Of a stretch of 64,000 nucleotides of DNA, positions 10,380 through 21,964 are shown one piece after another. The notes beneath the pieces are model-generated. The model made no database searches and was not told where the DNA came from. It saw only the letters and a list, made by a program, of their open reading frames with translations. Source of the DNA: Cepaea nemoralis (lineage: Eukaryota > Mollusca > Gastropoda > Stylommatophora > Helicidae). Positions within the stretch are counted from its first letter, which is position 1, and each line of letters begins with the position of its first letter. The position numbers and the translations under genes were made by a program. The stretch spans positions 62,001 through 126,000 of the forward strand of contig JACEFZ010014487.1 of NCBI GenBank assembly GCA_014155875.1. The letters run 5' to 3'.

Positions 10380-11075
10380 TTACACCAGTGGCTCCCAAGC
10401 TGCTTCAGACTACTACACCAGTGGTTCCCAAGCTGTTTCAGACTACTACACCAGTGGTTCCCAAGCTTTTTAAGACTACTATGCAAATGACCCCCATGCT
10501 GTTTCACACTACATAGTACACCAGTGGCTCCCAAGCTGTTTGAGACTACTACACCAGTGGTTCCCAAGCTGTTTCAGACTACTACACTAATTGTTCTCAA
10601 GCTGTTTAAAACTACTATACAAATGACCCTCATGCTGTTTCAGACTACATACTACACCAGTGGCTTCCAAGCTGTTTCAGACTACTACATCAGTGGTTCC
10701 CAAGATGTTTCAGACTACTACACCAGTAGTTCCCAAGCTGTTTCAGACAATTACACCAGTATTTCCCAAGCTGTTTTAGACAATTACACAAGTGGCTCCC
10801 AAGCTGTTTTTAACTACTACACTAGTGGTTCCCAAGCTGTTTCTGACTTCTACATCAGTGGTTTCCAAGCTGTTTAAGACTACTATACCAATGACCCTCA
10901 TGCTGTTTCAGACTACATACTACACCAGTAGCTTCCAAGCTGTTTCTAACTACCACACCAGTGGTTCCCAAGCTGTTTCAGACTACAACACCAGTGGTTC
11001 CCAAGCTGTTTCAGACTACTACACCAGAAGCTGTTCCTGACTACTACACCAGTGGCTCCCAAGTTGTTTCTGACA
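10380..11075. repeat. ~32-bp minisatellite in ANKS1 intron 2, ~21 copies
   Basis: Units read approximately ACCAGTGGTTCCCAAGCTG then TTTCAGACTACT, with periods of 30-36 bp. A variant block (ACTATACAAATGACCCTCATG) recurs about every 200-290 bp, showing higher-order structure. Repetitive open frames on both strands here are translated minisatellite. Confidence 0.9.
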
Positions 11076-11212
11076 ATGCATTGTTGCCTACTAGCCCACA
11101 TTTATAGTTTCCTCATACTTTCACACATACAAGCATATGATTGTTTGGGCATTACATTTACTACAAATTCAAAACTTCACTGTTCTCCCTAACTAAATGT
11201 GTTCACCACACT

Positions 11213-11470
11213 AGAACAGACAGGCTCAGTTGTATAGTGGCTAGACACTTGCCAGTTGGTCTAGCAATTATGTGTTCAAATCTCCATTGAGGATATTTTA
11301 AACTGCCCTGGCCTCCAAGGTTAGCCCAGCCTGAGGTAGGAAACAGGAAATGTCCAGGGAAGTAGAGGCGGTCTGTGTGATACTGTCCACATCACCCATC
11401 GAGTGCCAGTTAAAATATGAGCACCATAGACCGAATACTCCCCTGACATGTTAATGAGCCCTTCACTTGA
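11213..11470 (+). mobile_element. SINE family 2
   Basis: The head has an A-box-like TTGTATAGTGGCTAGACAC and a B-box-like TGTTCAAATCTCC. The core has GTGTGATACTGTCC, and the end has a GAGCACCATAGACC segment then CCCCTGACATG. Core and end match 50950-51205 (+), with weaker matches at 13615, 14157 and 18590. Confidence 0.55.
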
Positions 11471-11594
11471 CTACATGCATCCACAACAAAAATGGTGGTG
11501 GCAAACTGTGAGCAGCGCCATCTATGTCTTCTATACAAGGGTCTGGACCTTTCTGTTTTTTAGTATGTGTTGGTAAATCCTTACTCTCAGCCAT

Positions 11595-11850
11595 AAGCAG
11601 GTTGAAAGATTGGAGAGGATACAGAAGGAAGCTATGCATATTATACTTGGGTGTACAAGAGATACAGCATGCATTTTCCAACCAAGAATACAGAAGCATT
11701 GCACCAGAAATGACTTGTGTATCACAAACTTGTTTTTTAAAACAAAAGAGCAGCATAAGGTCAAATGGAAACAGCCAAGATACAGCTACTGGCACCAGTT
11801 GGACCTCACCATCACACAGAGACAACATCAGAATTAAACATCATTAACTC
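11595..11850 (+). pseudogene. LINE C-terminal fragment
   Basis: The frame from about 11610 reads LERIQKEAMHIILGCTRDT. This resembles the LE-IQNEAMRIILGCPRTT segment that follows the reverse transcriptase in I/Jockey-type LINEs. Frameshifts follow and no other domain is present. The function is lost. Confidence 0.55.
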
Positions 11851-11954
11851 GAAGTTACCACAAGATACTAATCATTCTTCAGTTGTTACAACGGTTTGAC
11901 TGAGACAAAAGAGAATCTCCACAGATAAATAAAACTATCCCCAGGATTAATATT

Positions 11955-12950
11955 GTCAACATTAAAAATCCTGATAAGTGTTTTGAGTTTTAACAGCAAC
12001 TTGAAGGCTGGTACATCAGAAAATTGTACAGCAAATGAAAAGTGGAAACTTTACAAAACAGCAATGTATGGCACTGTGTATCATAAGAGGCAGGGCTGGT
12101 TTGCAGCAAACAGCAAAGACACTCAGCCCTTGGTTGATAGAATGAAGACAGACCTCTTGAGTAACAAGGAAAGAAAAACATGAAACACTCAAAGTGAGCT
12201 GAAACAAGCTAGGAAGGATGTGCAAAGGCAACCACACAGTGTGCAAATGACTGTTGGATCAAGTTATGTGAGTGCATTCAACATGCGAAGTAATAAGGGA
12301 AACATCAGAGCCATGTATACAGGGATAAAGAAGGCATAGGGGTCCATTACAAGAAGTGCACCACTGAAAACCTTGATTGGAGAAATCATCACTGATAAGA
12401 AACAACAGATGGATATATGGGTAGAGCACTATATGGACTTGCTTATGGCAAGGCCCCAGGTAAGGATGGGATTCCAATAGAGGTTATCAGGTGTGGGCAA
12501 GACACGCTCACTCTACATATCCACCAGCTTATACAGCTTTGCTGGTGAGAAGGACAGGTCCGACAGGATTTAAAAGATTCTAGCATCATAACACTGTACA
12601 AGAACAAGGAGAGCTGGAGTGGTTGTAACAACTATAGGGGTATCTCACTTCTTGTGTATCGTTGGGAAAATATTTGCCAGAATTTCTCTGCACAGACCTC
12701 AAGCCTTGGGAGATCAAGTCTACCCCGAATCACACTGTACCTTTCGACAGAACCGGTCTACCATTGATATGATATTCTCACTGCAACAGCTGCAAGAAAA
12801 ATGCTATGAACAGAATCAGCCACTGTTTGTTGCCTTCATCGATCTCACAATTTGATCAATCATGAGGGTCTGTTCAAGGTGCTGAAGAAGATCGGCTGCC
12901 CACCAACTATTCTGTCCATTGTAGAATAGTTCCACAGGACAGACACTACT
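11955..12950 (+). pseudogene. Degenerate LINE reverse transcriptase
   Basis: Segments in several frames read in LINE order. There is an upstream WFAANSKDTQPLVDRM region, then DKKQQMDIWVEHYMDLL, a GKAPGKDGIP-like stretch broken near 12450, then VYPESHCTFRQNRSTIDMIF and QPLFVAFIDLT. FIDL is the first catalytic aspartate motif of a non-LTR reverse transcriptase. The YADD region is missing or unrecognisable. There are many stops and frameshifts. It differs from the RTE family at 54-57 kb. Confidence 0.7.
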
Positions 12951-13065
12951 TATGAAGAGTCTTGCATCTTCTCTGTTGTCCAATATATTAATGCCAATGA
13001 TGTTGCTTATTTTGCTATTTATTGCCCACTGTGAAGTTTTCCACATAAATAATTCTATCTTCTAA

Positions 13066-13525
13066 GAAGATGTCAATTACAACAAGAAAAAGAGTGTTGT
13101 AACATGTAGTTTTGTATGGATGTGACACTGGAAAATGAGCAGACAAGCTGAAAAACATCTAATGGCAGTGGAAATATGGTTTCTGTGGTAAAATGCAAAG
13201 AATACCACAGACAGACCAAAATACCAATGAGCAAGTTCTACAAGAAACAAATGAAAACCGTAAACTGCTCCAAGAAACTAAACAGGGACAGTCAAGATTT
13301 TGTGGGCACGTTATGAGACAAAATAAACTGGAGTACTTGATGACAACTGGCAAGACTGAGGGGGAAAATAGAAGGGGAAGGCACAGAGGCAAACAAATAG
13401 ATGGCTTGGCCACACGACATGGTTGAGACAAAAACACAGAGCTGATCAACGACTCTGGTGATCATGTGAGATGGTGAAACATGATGGTCATGCTTATAGG
13501 CATGGCATATGATGATGATAATTTC
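13066..13525 (+). pseudogene. RTE LINE (subfamily B) 3' fragment
   Basis: The start, KKMSITTRKRVL, matches KKMSIETRKRML in the 33.2-kb copy. MQRIPQTDQNTNEQVLQETN and FCGHVMRQNKLEYLMTTGKT follow, then a DGLATRHG segment. The 3' end is TGATGATGAT. It is 5'-truncated with stops. Confidence 0.75.
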
Positions 13526-13614
13526 TGTCTTCATCTGCCTCTCTTCCTCAGCATGTTCAGCACAGAAGAAGGCCCACTAACCATCTTACAGCTCAGCGTA
13601 TCATGAAATTATCA

Positions 13615-13770
13615 CAACCAAGTTTAGGCTTCAGCACAAAGACCCCACAATGAACCCACCCCTCTAAAAGGTGGTCAAGGCAGTCAGTGTGATACTGATT
13701 GCCCACTGGTCTATACAACATGGTCTAGCACCATATATCCCATAAACCATGTAAAAGGGCCTCTTTCTTT
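13615..13770 (+). mobile_element. SINE family 2 core fragment
   Basis: GTGTGATACTGATTGCCCAC followed by TCTATACAACATGGTCTAGCACCATATATCCC shares the core and end layout of the 50.95-kb copy. The tRNA-like head is unclear. Confidence 0.45.
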
Positions 13771-13799
13771 ACTCTACTATGATGAGAAGTAAACTTTAA

Positions 13800-13995
13800 A
13801 ACTTAGTGAACTCTGGCAAATGTAATAAGAAATAGCAAGAGGAAGACAAAGGAATAAATACCTAGACGGCTTGACCAACTGGTATAATTGGGACAAGATT
13901 ACTGGCCTGATCCGTGACTCTGGTGAAAGTGTGATATGGGGAACCATGAACATCGACACTGATCGGCATGGTACTTGATGATGATGATCACATGT
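13800..13995 (+). pseudogene. RTE LINE (subfamily B) extreme 3' end
   Basis: CTAGACGGCTTGACCAACTG, GATCCGTGACTCTGGTGA and GCATGGTACTTGATGATG match the last ~130 bp of the 13.5-kb and 33.6-kb copies, ending in (GAT)n. It is strongly 5'-truncated and lies only 18 bp from ANKS1 exon 2. Confidence 0.65.
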
Positions 13996-14012
13996 AACAA
14001 ACAAAGGCTTAC

Positions 14013-14099
14013 TTATGTCCATTCAGGGCAGCCAGGTGTAGAGGTGTGTCTCCGCTGGCATCCACACAATTAATGTTTGCACTCTTCAGATTCCAAAAG
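14013..14099 (-). CDS. ANKS1: ANKS1-like gene, exon 2 (ankyrin repeat)
   Basis: The 87-bp exon encodes FWNLKSANINCVDASGDTPL then HLAALNGH, equivalent to the [28 protein letters not shown] region of ANKS1A/B. The acceptor ATCCACAG|CTTTTGG supplies the last base of a serine codon begun in exon 1 (AG|C). The donor ATAA|GTAAGC leaves AA, completed by exon 3 to lysine. Length 1+84+2 fits exactly. No stop or frameshift is present. Confidence 0.9.
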
Positions 14100-14156
14100 C
14101 TGTGGATGACATGGATGGTAAAGTGACACTTAATGGTATTTAAGTTTTTCTCATTA

Positions 14157-14335
14157 TAGACAGGCAATTGGAGCCATGATGGCACAGAGGCTGGCACACC
14201 TGCCTATTGACCTGGTGATCACATGATGGAATCCCCAACTGACTTTGGCTCTCAGGTTGACCAAGTCCAAAATAGGTCAAAAATAAAACTGGGCTGGCAC
14301 CATATACCCAAGACATCTCAAGGCATGGAAACAAG
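14157..14335 (+). mobile_element. SINE family 2 fragment
   Basis: GATGGCACAGAGGCTGGCACACCTGCC resembles the head GTATCGGCCAGGCTAGCACACCTGC of the 50.95-kb copy. ACTGGGCTGGCACCATATACC matches the shared end. Confidence 0.45.
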
Positions 14336-14364
14336 TCCTTTACTTCTTACTTGACTTATGCAGT

Positions 14365-14460
14365 CCATGTGGCATAGTGGTTAGTGCACTAGCCTACAGA
14401 CATAGTGGCCTTGGGTTTGATTACCCAGCAGTGGTAACTTGATTATTTTCCTGTACTTCT
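14365..14460 (+). mobile_element. tRNA-like SINE head
   Basis: TGTGGCATAGTGGTTAGTGC (A-box region) is followed about 40 bp later by GGGTTTGATTACC (B-box-like). It directly abuts an RTE 3' fragment at 14462. No closed tRNA fold is expected. Confidence 0.5.
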
Positions 14461-14461
14461 C

Positions 14462-14610
14462 AAGATAGAAGAGGCAGACTGAAAGAAATTATGCTGGATG
14501 GCCTACGACGGGGCCTGGAGGACTTCATCAAGAGAACTGATTTAGAACACCATGGACCAAGATCTGCACAGACAGAGCGAACACCATCTGGAAGAACAAA
14601 TGATGATAAC
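14462..14610 (+). pseudogene. RTE LINE (subfamily A) 3' end
   Basis: It reads RGRLKEIMLDGLRRGLED with the downstream DLEHHGPRS-like region, then AATGATGAT. This matches GRPREVMLDGLRRWHGG at the C-terminus of the 54-57 kb RTE. It is strongly 5'-truncated. Confidence 0.6.
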
Positions 14611-14762
14611 TCCTCAAGGTATAGACCCAGCTTCATTTGATGAGGACCGGAGTGTTTTCTCTCACATGATACAGGTGGCCACCATGTAGCTCATAGCCCT
14701 TTGTTTGTTGTTTAATTATGAAAATGTTGGCTTAGTATGTCTCACTGGCATGAAACTGCCTT

Positions 14763-16993
14763 ACTTCACATGAAGCAAGAGTGACAGGAGATGTCTGATC
14801 ATCAGAAGTTACCCCTCATATATTTCAACATCTTTAACTTGTTGATACTCTCACATGAAGCAAGAGTGACAGGAGATGTCTGATCATCAGAAGCTACCCC
14901 TCATATATTTCAACATCTTTAACTTGTTGATACTCTCACATGAAGCAAGAGTGGCAGGAGATGTCTGATCATCAGAAGATACCCCTCATATATTTCAACC
15001 TCTTTAACTTGTTGATACTCTCACATGAAGCAGGAGTGACAGGAGATGTCTGATCATCACAAGCTACCCCTCATATATTTCAACCTCTTTAACTTGTTGA
15101 TACTCTCACATGAAGCAAGAGTGACAGGAGATGTCTGATCATCACAAGATACCCCTCACATATTTCAACCTCTTTAACTTGTTGATACTCTCACATGAAG
15201 CAAGAGTGGACAGGAGATGTCTTGATCATCACAAGCTACCCCTCATATATTTCAACCTCTTTAACTTGTTGATACTCTCACATGAAGCAAGAGTGGACAG
15301 GAGATGTCTGATCATCAGAAGATACCCCTCATATATTTCAACCTCTTTAAGCTTGTTGATACTCTCACCATGAAGCAAGAGTGACAGGAGATGTCTGATC
15401 ATCAGAAGCTACCCTTCATATATTTCAACCTCTTTAACTTGTTGATACTCTCACATGAAGCAAGAGTGGCAGGAGATGTCTGATCATCAGAAGATACCCC
15501 TCACATATTTCAACCTCTTTAACTTGTTGATACTCTCACATGAAGCAAGAGTGGCAGGAGATGTCTGATCATCACAAGCTACCCCTCATATATTTCAACC
15601 TCTTTAACTTGTTGATACTCTCACATGAAGCAAGAGTGACAGGAGATGTCTGATCATCACAAGCTACCCCTCATATATTTCAACCTCTTTAACTTGTTGA
15701 TACTCTCACATGAAGCAAGAGTGGCAGGAGATGTCTGATCATCAGAAGCATACCCCTCATATATTTCAACCTCTTTAACTTGTTGATACTCTCACATGAA
15801 GCAAGAGTGCAGGAGATGTCTGATCATCAGAAGAACCCTCATATATTCACCTTTTAACTTGTGATACTCTCACATGAAGCAAGAGTGGCAGGAGATGTCT
15901 GATCATCAGAAGATACCCTCATATATTTCAACCTCTTTAACTTGTTGATACTCTCACATGAAGCAAGAGTGGCAGGAGATGTCTGATCATCAGAAGATAC
16001 CCCTCATATATTTCAACCTCTTTAACTTGTTGATACTCTCACATGAAGCAAGAGTGGCAGGAGATGTCTGATCATCAGAAGACCAACCCCTCATATATTG
16101 CTACCTATTTAACTTGTTGATACTCTCACATGAAGCAAGAGTGGCAGGAGATGTCTGATCATCAGAAGGCAACCCCCCATATATTGCTACCTATTTAACT
16201 TGTTGATACTCTCACATGAAGCAAGAGTGGCAGGAGATGTCTGATCATCAGAAGACAACCCCTCATATATTTCAACCTCTTTAACTTGTTGATACTCTCA
16301 CATGAAGCAAGAGTGGCAGGAGATGTCTGATCATCAGAAGACAAACCCCCCCATATATTGCTACCTATTTAACTTGTTGATACTATAACATTGAAGCAAG
16401 AGTGGCAGGAGATGTCTGATCATCAGAAGACAACCCTCCATATATTGCAACCTCTTTAACTTGTTGATACTCTCACATGAAGCAAGAGTGGCAGGAGATG
16501 TCTGATCATCAGAAGACAACCCTCCATATATTGCTACCTATTTAACTTGTTGATACTCTCACATGAAGCAAGAGTGGCAGGAGATGTCTGATCATCAGAA
16601 GACAACCCCCCATATATTGCTACCTATTTAACTTGTTGATACTATAACATGAAGCAAGAGTGGCAGGAGATGTCTGATCATCAGAAGTCAACCCTCCATA
16701 TATTGCAACCTCTTTAACTTGTTGATACTCTCACATGAAGCAAGAGTGGCAGGAGATGTCTGATCATCAGAAGACAACCCTCCATATATTTCAACCTCTT
16801 TAACTTGTTGATACTCTCACATGAAGCAAGAGTGGCAGGAGATGTCTGATCATCAGAAGACAACCCCCCATATATTGCTACCTATTTAACTTGTTGATAC
16901 TCTCACATGAAGCAAGAGTGACAGGAGATGTCTGATCATCAGAAGACAACCCCCCATATATTGCTACCTATTTAACTTGTTGATACTCTCACC
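14763..16993. repeat. 85-bp tandem repeat in ANKS1 intron 1, ~26 copies
   Basis: Units of about 85-87 bp contain AGGAGATGTCTGATCATCAG, then CATATATTTCAACCTCTTTA, then TTGTTGATACTCTCACATGA. Two unit types differ at TTTCAACCTCTTT against TTGCTACCTATTT; the second occurs only in the right half. The TGATCA palindrome is present in every unit I read. Several units have small indels (15190-15360, 15810-15860). Confidence 0.95.
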
Positions 16994-17004
16994 ATCGTGA
17001 GACT

Positions 17005-17282
17005 TTTGTTTGCCTTCGCTCACTTTGAACTCAAGCGTAGTCCATACATGTGCTACTATTTCTAGTGCACTGGACTGATTTTTGCGTGTGGATTAGCTTT
17101 CCCTATTGCCATCAGGTGAACCCATTCCAACTTCAGAGGTACTTGTAATTTATATCCCCAAGTCAAGGATGAGAAGTCAACATTTTAGTCCAACTGACTG
17201 GTGTAAGGGTTGAAGGGGCTACCTCGGCATCAGCACACTGGATGTATAAGAATTAGCTTTCTTATCCATACAGCCATGCTGA
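17005..17282 (-). mobile_element. SINE family 3
   Basis: On the minus strand it reads GGTCAGCATGGCTGTATGGA (tRNA-like head), then a GATGCCGAGGTAGC segment, then CTTCTCATCCTTGACTTGG, and ends with GAGTTCAAAGTGAGC. It is collinear with 36517-36972 (+) once the MITE in that copy is removed. It abuts the end of the 85-bp array. Confidence 0.7.
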
Positions 17283-17759
17283 CCTCCACCCAAGACAAGA
17301 CTTTCAGGTGTCTTTCTCCTGTCATACATTCTCACCCTGATTGCCAGCTTCAAGACAAGTTGACCACTTGCCACACTTATCCTATGAATACCCCGCTTTG
17401 AGTGCCATCCCACAAGCCAACATGCCCTCAGGAAGGCAAACACTATGCACTCTGTACATTGTGACTTCTCTCATTCTCAGGTATCTCTGTGTCAGAATGG
17501 CTGGAAACCTGTTTGTTCATATTACTCTCTCACTGCTCTTCTGAAGGGAGTTTGCCACATCTAATTATGCATCCATGTAGCACAAAGGTTTGTGCACGAC
17601 TTCAGTAAGCATTTGTGCACAGTTTACTTCCTCAGATTTAACTCAAGGTAACGGCCTGACTATGTGTGAGTAGGTTTCATTTTCTTGACAAATTTTCTAG
17701 AGCAGTGACTTTACAGCCTACTCTGCAATGCCCAGCTGCCATGGAATTTGTGAGTTGTG

Positions 17760-18008
17760 CAACTTGCAAACAAGATCTCCTATATTTCATGTTTATCCAA
17801 ACCAACTTGCAAACAGGATCTCTTATATTCATGTCTGTCCAAACCAACTTGCAAACAGGATCTCCTATATTCATGTTTGTCCAAACCAACTTGCAAACAG
17901 GATCTATAGTTCATATTTATCCAAACCAACTTGCAAACAAGATCCCCTTTAGTTCATATTTATCCAAACCAACTTGCAAACAGGATCTCCTATATTCATG
18001 TTTATCCG
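17760..18008. repeat. 42-bp minisatellite, ~6 copies
   Basis: Units read ACCAACTTGCAAACAGGATC then TCCTATATTCATGTTTGTCC. Repetitive open frames on both strands are by-products. The stretch 17283-17760 shows nothing recognisable. Confidence 0.9.
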
Positions 18009-18084
18009 AGAAGTTTAGGTAACCAATCTCATTACCCAGGAGATCTTGAGGACACTAGAAAGCATTGGATCACGTAAAAATGTT

Positions 18085-18165
18085 CAGTCCTATGCTGGGA
18101 TTTGAACACTGTATCTTCTGAATTTGAGGCAGACACCATACCCTCTCAACCATGCTGCCCTACCT
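18085..18165 (-). mobile_element. tRNA-like sequence (SINE head)
   Basis: On the minus strand, AGCATGGTTGAGAGGGTATGG (A-box-like) is followed by GTGTTCAAATCCCAGC (B-box-like). The size fits a tRNA, but stems appear imperfect, so a SINE head is likelier than a tRNA gene. Confidence 0.5.
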
Positions 18166-18216
18166 TGAACCTGCTATTTTTCATGGAAGTCTTAACATGT
18201 TTTCTTGAGGCATCTC

Positions 18217-18425
18217 ACTGACCATGACAGGCAAATCGGACAGCATGTGTATTGTCAGTGACCATAACAGGCAAATTAGACAGCATGTGTATTGTCAGTG
18301 GCCATGACAGGCAAATTAGACAGCATGTGTATTGTCAGTGGCCATGACAGGCAAATTAGACAGCATGTGTATTGTCAGTGACCTAACAGCAAACTGAACA
18401 GCATGTGTATTGTCAGTAGCCATAT
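18217..18425. repeat. 40-bp minisatellite, ~5 copies
   Basis: Units read GACAGGCAAATTAGACAGC then ATGTGTATTGTCAGTGGCCAT. They lie in ANKS1 intron 1. Confidence 0.9.
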
Positions 18426-18589
18426 CTACGTAAGGATAGAAGATGAATGGCTAAATTAGCAATAATTCTGTATTGACTTCTATACACTTCTACATTTGTC
18501 CCAAGAGCACTGCATGTTTTCTGCTTCACTTTCTGCTTCTGTACTCATTTGCTGATCCTGTGGTCTAGACTTCAGAACCACCTGAAGAC

Positions 18590-18765
18590 AGGATTTTTTC
18601 AGGACCACATGACCCAGGGGTTGAAATTACGTCATAACATTATTATAAGAACATGCTCTGGGATTTAAGATGGCCAGAGTGATACTAACCAAGCCACCCA
18701 TCAAACCCAGTTTGTCCAAGAAAGAATGGAGCTAGCACCAAATTTCCAATATGTCAAATTGGCAT
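18590..18765 (+). mobile_element. SINE family 2 core, diverged
   Basis: AGAGTGATACTAACC, CCACCCATC and GGAGCTAGCACCAAATTTCC align with the family 2 core and end. From 18766 to 19646, the rest of ANKS1 intron 1, I see nothing recognisable. Confidence 0.4.
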
Positions 18766-19646
18766 TTCTTCTTGTTTCGTTCACTCCCACATTGGCATTG
18801 AACTTGGTCCTTCATTCTGTTTTAAATATCAGAGTAACTTACAGACAATCAAGAAGGTGAGTCCACACTTCACTGCACTACTGAACCTGTCGCATTCTTA
18901 TTCAAACATAAGAATTGCACTGATATCTGCTCAAGTGTGAGAATTCTTAGTCTACTCATTAGAAACTCTGCTCCAAGCTTGTTGGGGGATGAACATATGT
19001 GCCATGAATGTCAAATAAAATGAAGAGAAGGTTTTATGCAGTATTCTGAAACACAGCGTAGGTTAAACGACATCAGAAAGAAACTGTACAACTAGTATTT
19101 ATCATTTCATCTTATTGGATTTGTAGCAGGTCAGAAAATCCACAGAGCCAATCTAGATTATCTTTATAATAATGTCTGAAAGGAATAATCTACTACTTCT
19201 GCAAGTACAGTCACAGCAACTTACTGATACTGATTACCAGGGGCCTAGCAACAATAATTTGTTGTTATTCTCAAATGTGATAAAATATTATTGTTTTCCA
19301 AAACATAACATGTTCTCATTCTTCATCTGGTGGCCACATATATAAATTATGTCACTGAAAATAGGAGTCCTCAGAAAGTAACGTCCTTAAAGACATTTCA
19401 CTTAACTGTGATGGTGACAACCAACTCTTTGACTGTGTCTTTGCGTTGATTGATATTTATAATTTTATTAATATATTGACTTGGCATAATCATTAACCTT
19501 GATCCATATAACTAAAACAGACCTCATAAAACCAATCTTTATGTCATATGTACTAATAGTGTATGCTACCTGTTCCTAAACTTAAGAATATAAATGCAAG
19601 CCAGAAGAAAACATGAACTACCACCACGAACGAATACAATTTCAAC

Positions 19647-19789
19647 CTTTTAGACAGTGTAGATAACGCCCCAACGCTGGATGCTCGAGACCCTCTGTTT
19701 CTAGCAGTGAGTCTCCCTTGCATGTGCTTCTCCACAGCGGCCAAGTTTCCAGTACGACATGCCTCCAACAATTCCTGATCCTTGCCCAT
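19647..19789 (-). CDS. ANKS1: ANKS1-like gene, exon 1 (start of ankyrin region)
   Basis: The first coding exon begins MGKDQELLEACRTGNLAAVE and ends LSTLSK plus two bases. The N-terminus MGKDQELLEAARTG is diagnostic of ANKS1A (Odin) and ANKS1B (AIDA-1). An in-frame ATG six codons upstream (19807) exists, but I chose 19789 because it matches the family start. The donor AAAAG|GTTGAA leaves AG, completed by C of exon 2. Lengths and phases of exons 1-4 agree without adjustment. The glycine-rich spacer of the human protein is replaced here by an Arg/Ser-rich one. Confidence 0.92.
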
Positions 19790-20450
19790 ATTGTACGGTG
19801 AAAGCACTAGCTAAAGGCGGAGAAAACCAACATTGTTCACCACGGATCACCAGCAGCAGACATCACATTTATTGTACTTCCTTATTTTTCACCGCTAGCG
19901 CCCCCTGTTGACCTCAGTGTGGCCAGGCAGCATTTCCTGTCCAAAAGTCGCCCCTCTGTACTATTATATTATATTTACTTTCAATATATTATTACAAGCA
20001 GTGATGTTGATCCTCTAATTAAATATTGAGTATTAGGCAGATATCTGTCATTAAAAGCAGGTTACACTGCCGACATACTAATAAGTTTCCAGTCAGTTTT
20101 AGCGGCTAGTGAATTGTATGTAAGCTAATTGTTCCCAAGAGGTTGGGCAATTTTTTGCATTTATACCACCGGTAAAGTTATTTCTGTTCAACTCGTCTGT
20201 GTCATGCATTGGATATAGTGTCTGCTGTTATTTCAGACAATAGATTGTTGTATGTTTTTTTTTAAATAATAGTATTATTCTATCTTTCAGAAAATGATGA
20301 CATTCGTGTGTGTTTCCCACTTCAACGTGTGGATGTGTACTGCTGGGGAATCTCTAAGGCCATACAACAAAGAAATACGTTGAAGTATTGATCTGTACTC
20401 GGTTAGTGGGGGAAGAAAGTGTAGGATTCCAACCTGGTCGATCTTCCAAT
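19790..20450. other. Region 5' of ANKS1, no clear promoter motif
   Basis: This is the 5' side of ANKS1 (transcribed leftwards). It holds a GC-richer patch at 19895-19955 with GCTAGCGCCCCCTGTTGACC. No convincing TATA box or other gene is visible. Confidence 0.4.
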
Positions 20451-20535
20451 GGCACTTGTTCCTTTAGCGGTGAGGTTCTATCGTTTGAAGGTTACGGGTT
20501 CGAATCTTTTAACTTTCACTTTTTCTTTGTCTAGT
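20450..20535 (+). other. tRNA-like B-box region
   Basis: ACGGGTTCGAATC is a good pol III B box, and CCTTTAGCGGTGAGGTTC about 40 bp upstream is a weak A box. It is probably a decayed SINE head; no acceptor stem could be paired. Confidence 0.35.
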
Positions 20536-20904
20536 GTCTAGTTTATCATCTTCACATCTTTCCTCAATATATTGTCCCAACTATAGATGGTAACGACAAC
20601 TTATAAATGTGTTTATTTTGTAAATTTTACTATACTTTCTGTGTATCCACCTTCCTCGTATTTTTACCCCACGCCAATACTATGTCAGCTTATTCAAGCC
20701 AAAGACAGACATGTAGTTGTTTTGGGGAAGGGGGTCTAAAAAAAAACTAACTCAACTTGTTCTTATAATCGGGGAGGTGGTGGGAGAGGATTGTATCTGT
20801 TTTCCACATCTACGTAAAAGACTCACATTCCGTAATGGAGATTTGCAACCATTATTATTATGTTTTCAGAACAGCGCCCAGTCACTTGCTGCTCTGTAAT
20901 GTTG

Positions 20905-21592
20905 TCAGCTCTACTTAAATATCAAGAAAACAGTAACAATGGTGATATCAAAAAATTGTGACACCAAAATGTGACATAGAAATAGAAGGGAGAATTCTTA
21001 ACCAAGTAGATAATTTTAAATACCTAGGGGCATTTGTAACAGCAGATGGAAGATGTACAACAGAGATTAAGAGCATATTGGGGCAAGCAAAAGCCGCATT
21101 TCAGAAAATGAAGAGTGTCTTATGCAATAAGTCTCGCTGAATGTAAGAAAGAGAGTGCTGAAATGCTATGTAGAACCAGTTTTGCTGTATGGTAGTGAAT
21201 CTTGGAATGTAAATGAACAAATTAAGAAGAAATTAGAAGCAACGAAGATGTGGTTCCTGAGACGAATGTTCCGAATTCCTTGACTGCCAGAGTAACGAAC
21301 AACTAGAACATTATATACAAGAATAAGAAAGAGACGAACAGCTTTCTTCGGCCATATGATGAGAAGAGAGGCAATGGAGGGCATCGTGATAACTGGAAAG
21401 ATCGAGGGGAAGAGAGGCAGAGGCAGACTAAGAGAAATGATGCTGGATGGATTGGGATGGAGGAATATCATCAGCAGAATTGATCCAGAACACCAAAGAC
21501 CGAGATCTGCGGTGAGCCATGAACGCCTACGCCAGCTGGCAAGACACTTGATGATGATGATGATGATGATGAGGAGGAGGAGGAGGATGAGT
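20905..21592 (+). pseudogene. RTE LINE (subfamily A) 3' fragment
   Basis: MTPKCDIEIEGRILNQVDNF and KYLGAFVTADGRCTTE match the region just after YADD in the 54-57 kb copy. The SLNVRKRVL-like, MWFLRRM-like and RGRGRLREMMLDGLG segments follow in order with frameshifts and a small deletion. The 3' end is (GAT)n running into GAG repeats. It is 5'-truncated and non-functional. Confidence 0.85.
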
Positions 21593-21964
21593 AATATTTC
21601 GTTTGCGCATCCTTTACACATATGCTATTTGTTCACCTTTATCCGACACAACTAGTTCTCCTATCCACTACCTTGGGAGTTTGTGGTAATATATCATTTT
21701 CAGGCTCCTTAATTCTGTGTATTTCAAATGCTATATCTAGTTCCACTAGCCTAAAGTCAAGGGCTTGTCCTAAAAAATGGAGAAGACAACAAACGTATTC
21801 TGGCCACAAGTCTGAAAGTAGTGTGTTGTCAACAACCTTGGCACGTACGCGGCAAATCCTAGAAATATTGTAAATAACAAGAATTGTCAGTTGTCGTGTG
21901 CAGTACACCAGGGTAAAAGTAAATCACGTGACACATGAATAAACAGCTGATAAGCTTAGAAACA

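Noticed and set aside
10524..11040. Repetitive open frames of 82-117 codons
   Set aside because: Translated ~32-bp minisatellite within ANKS1 intron 2.
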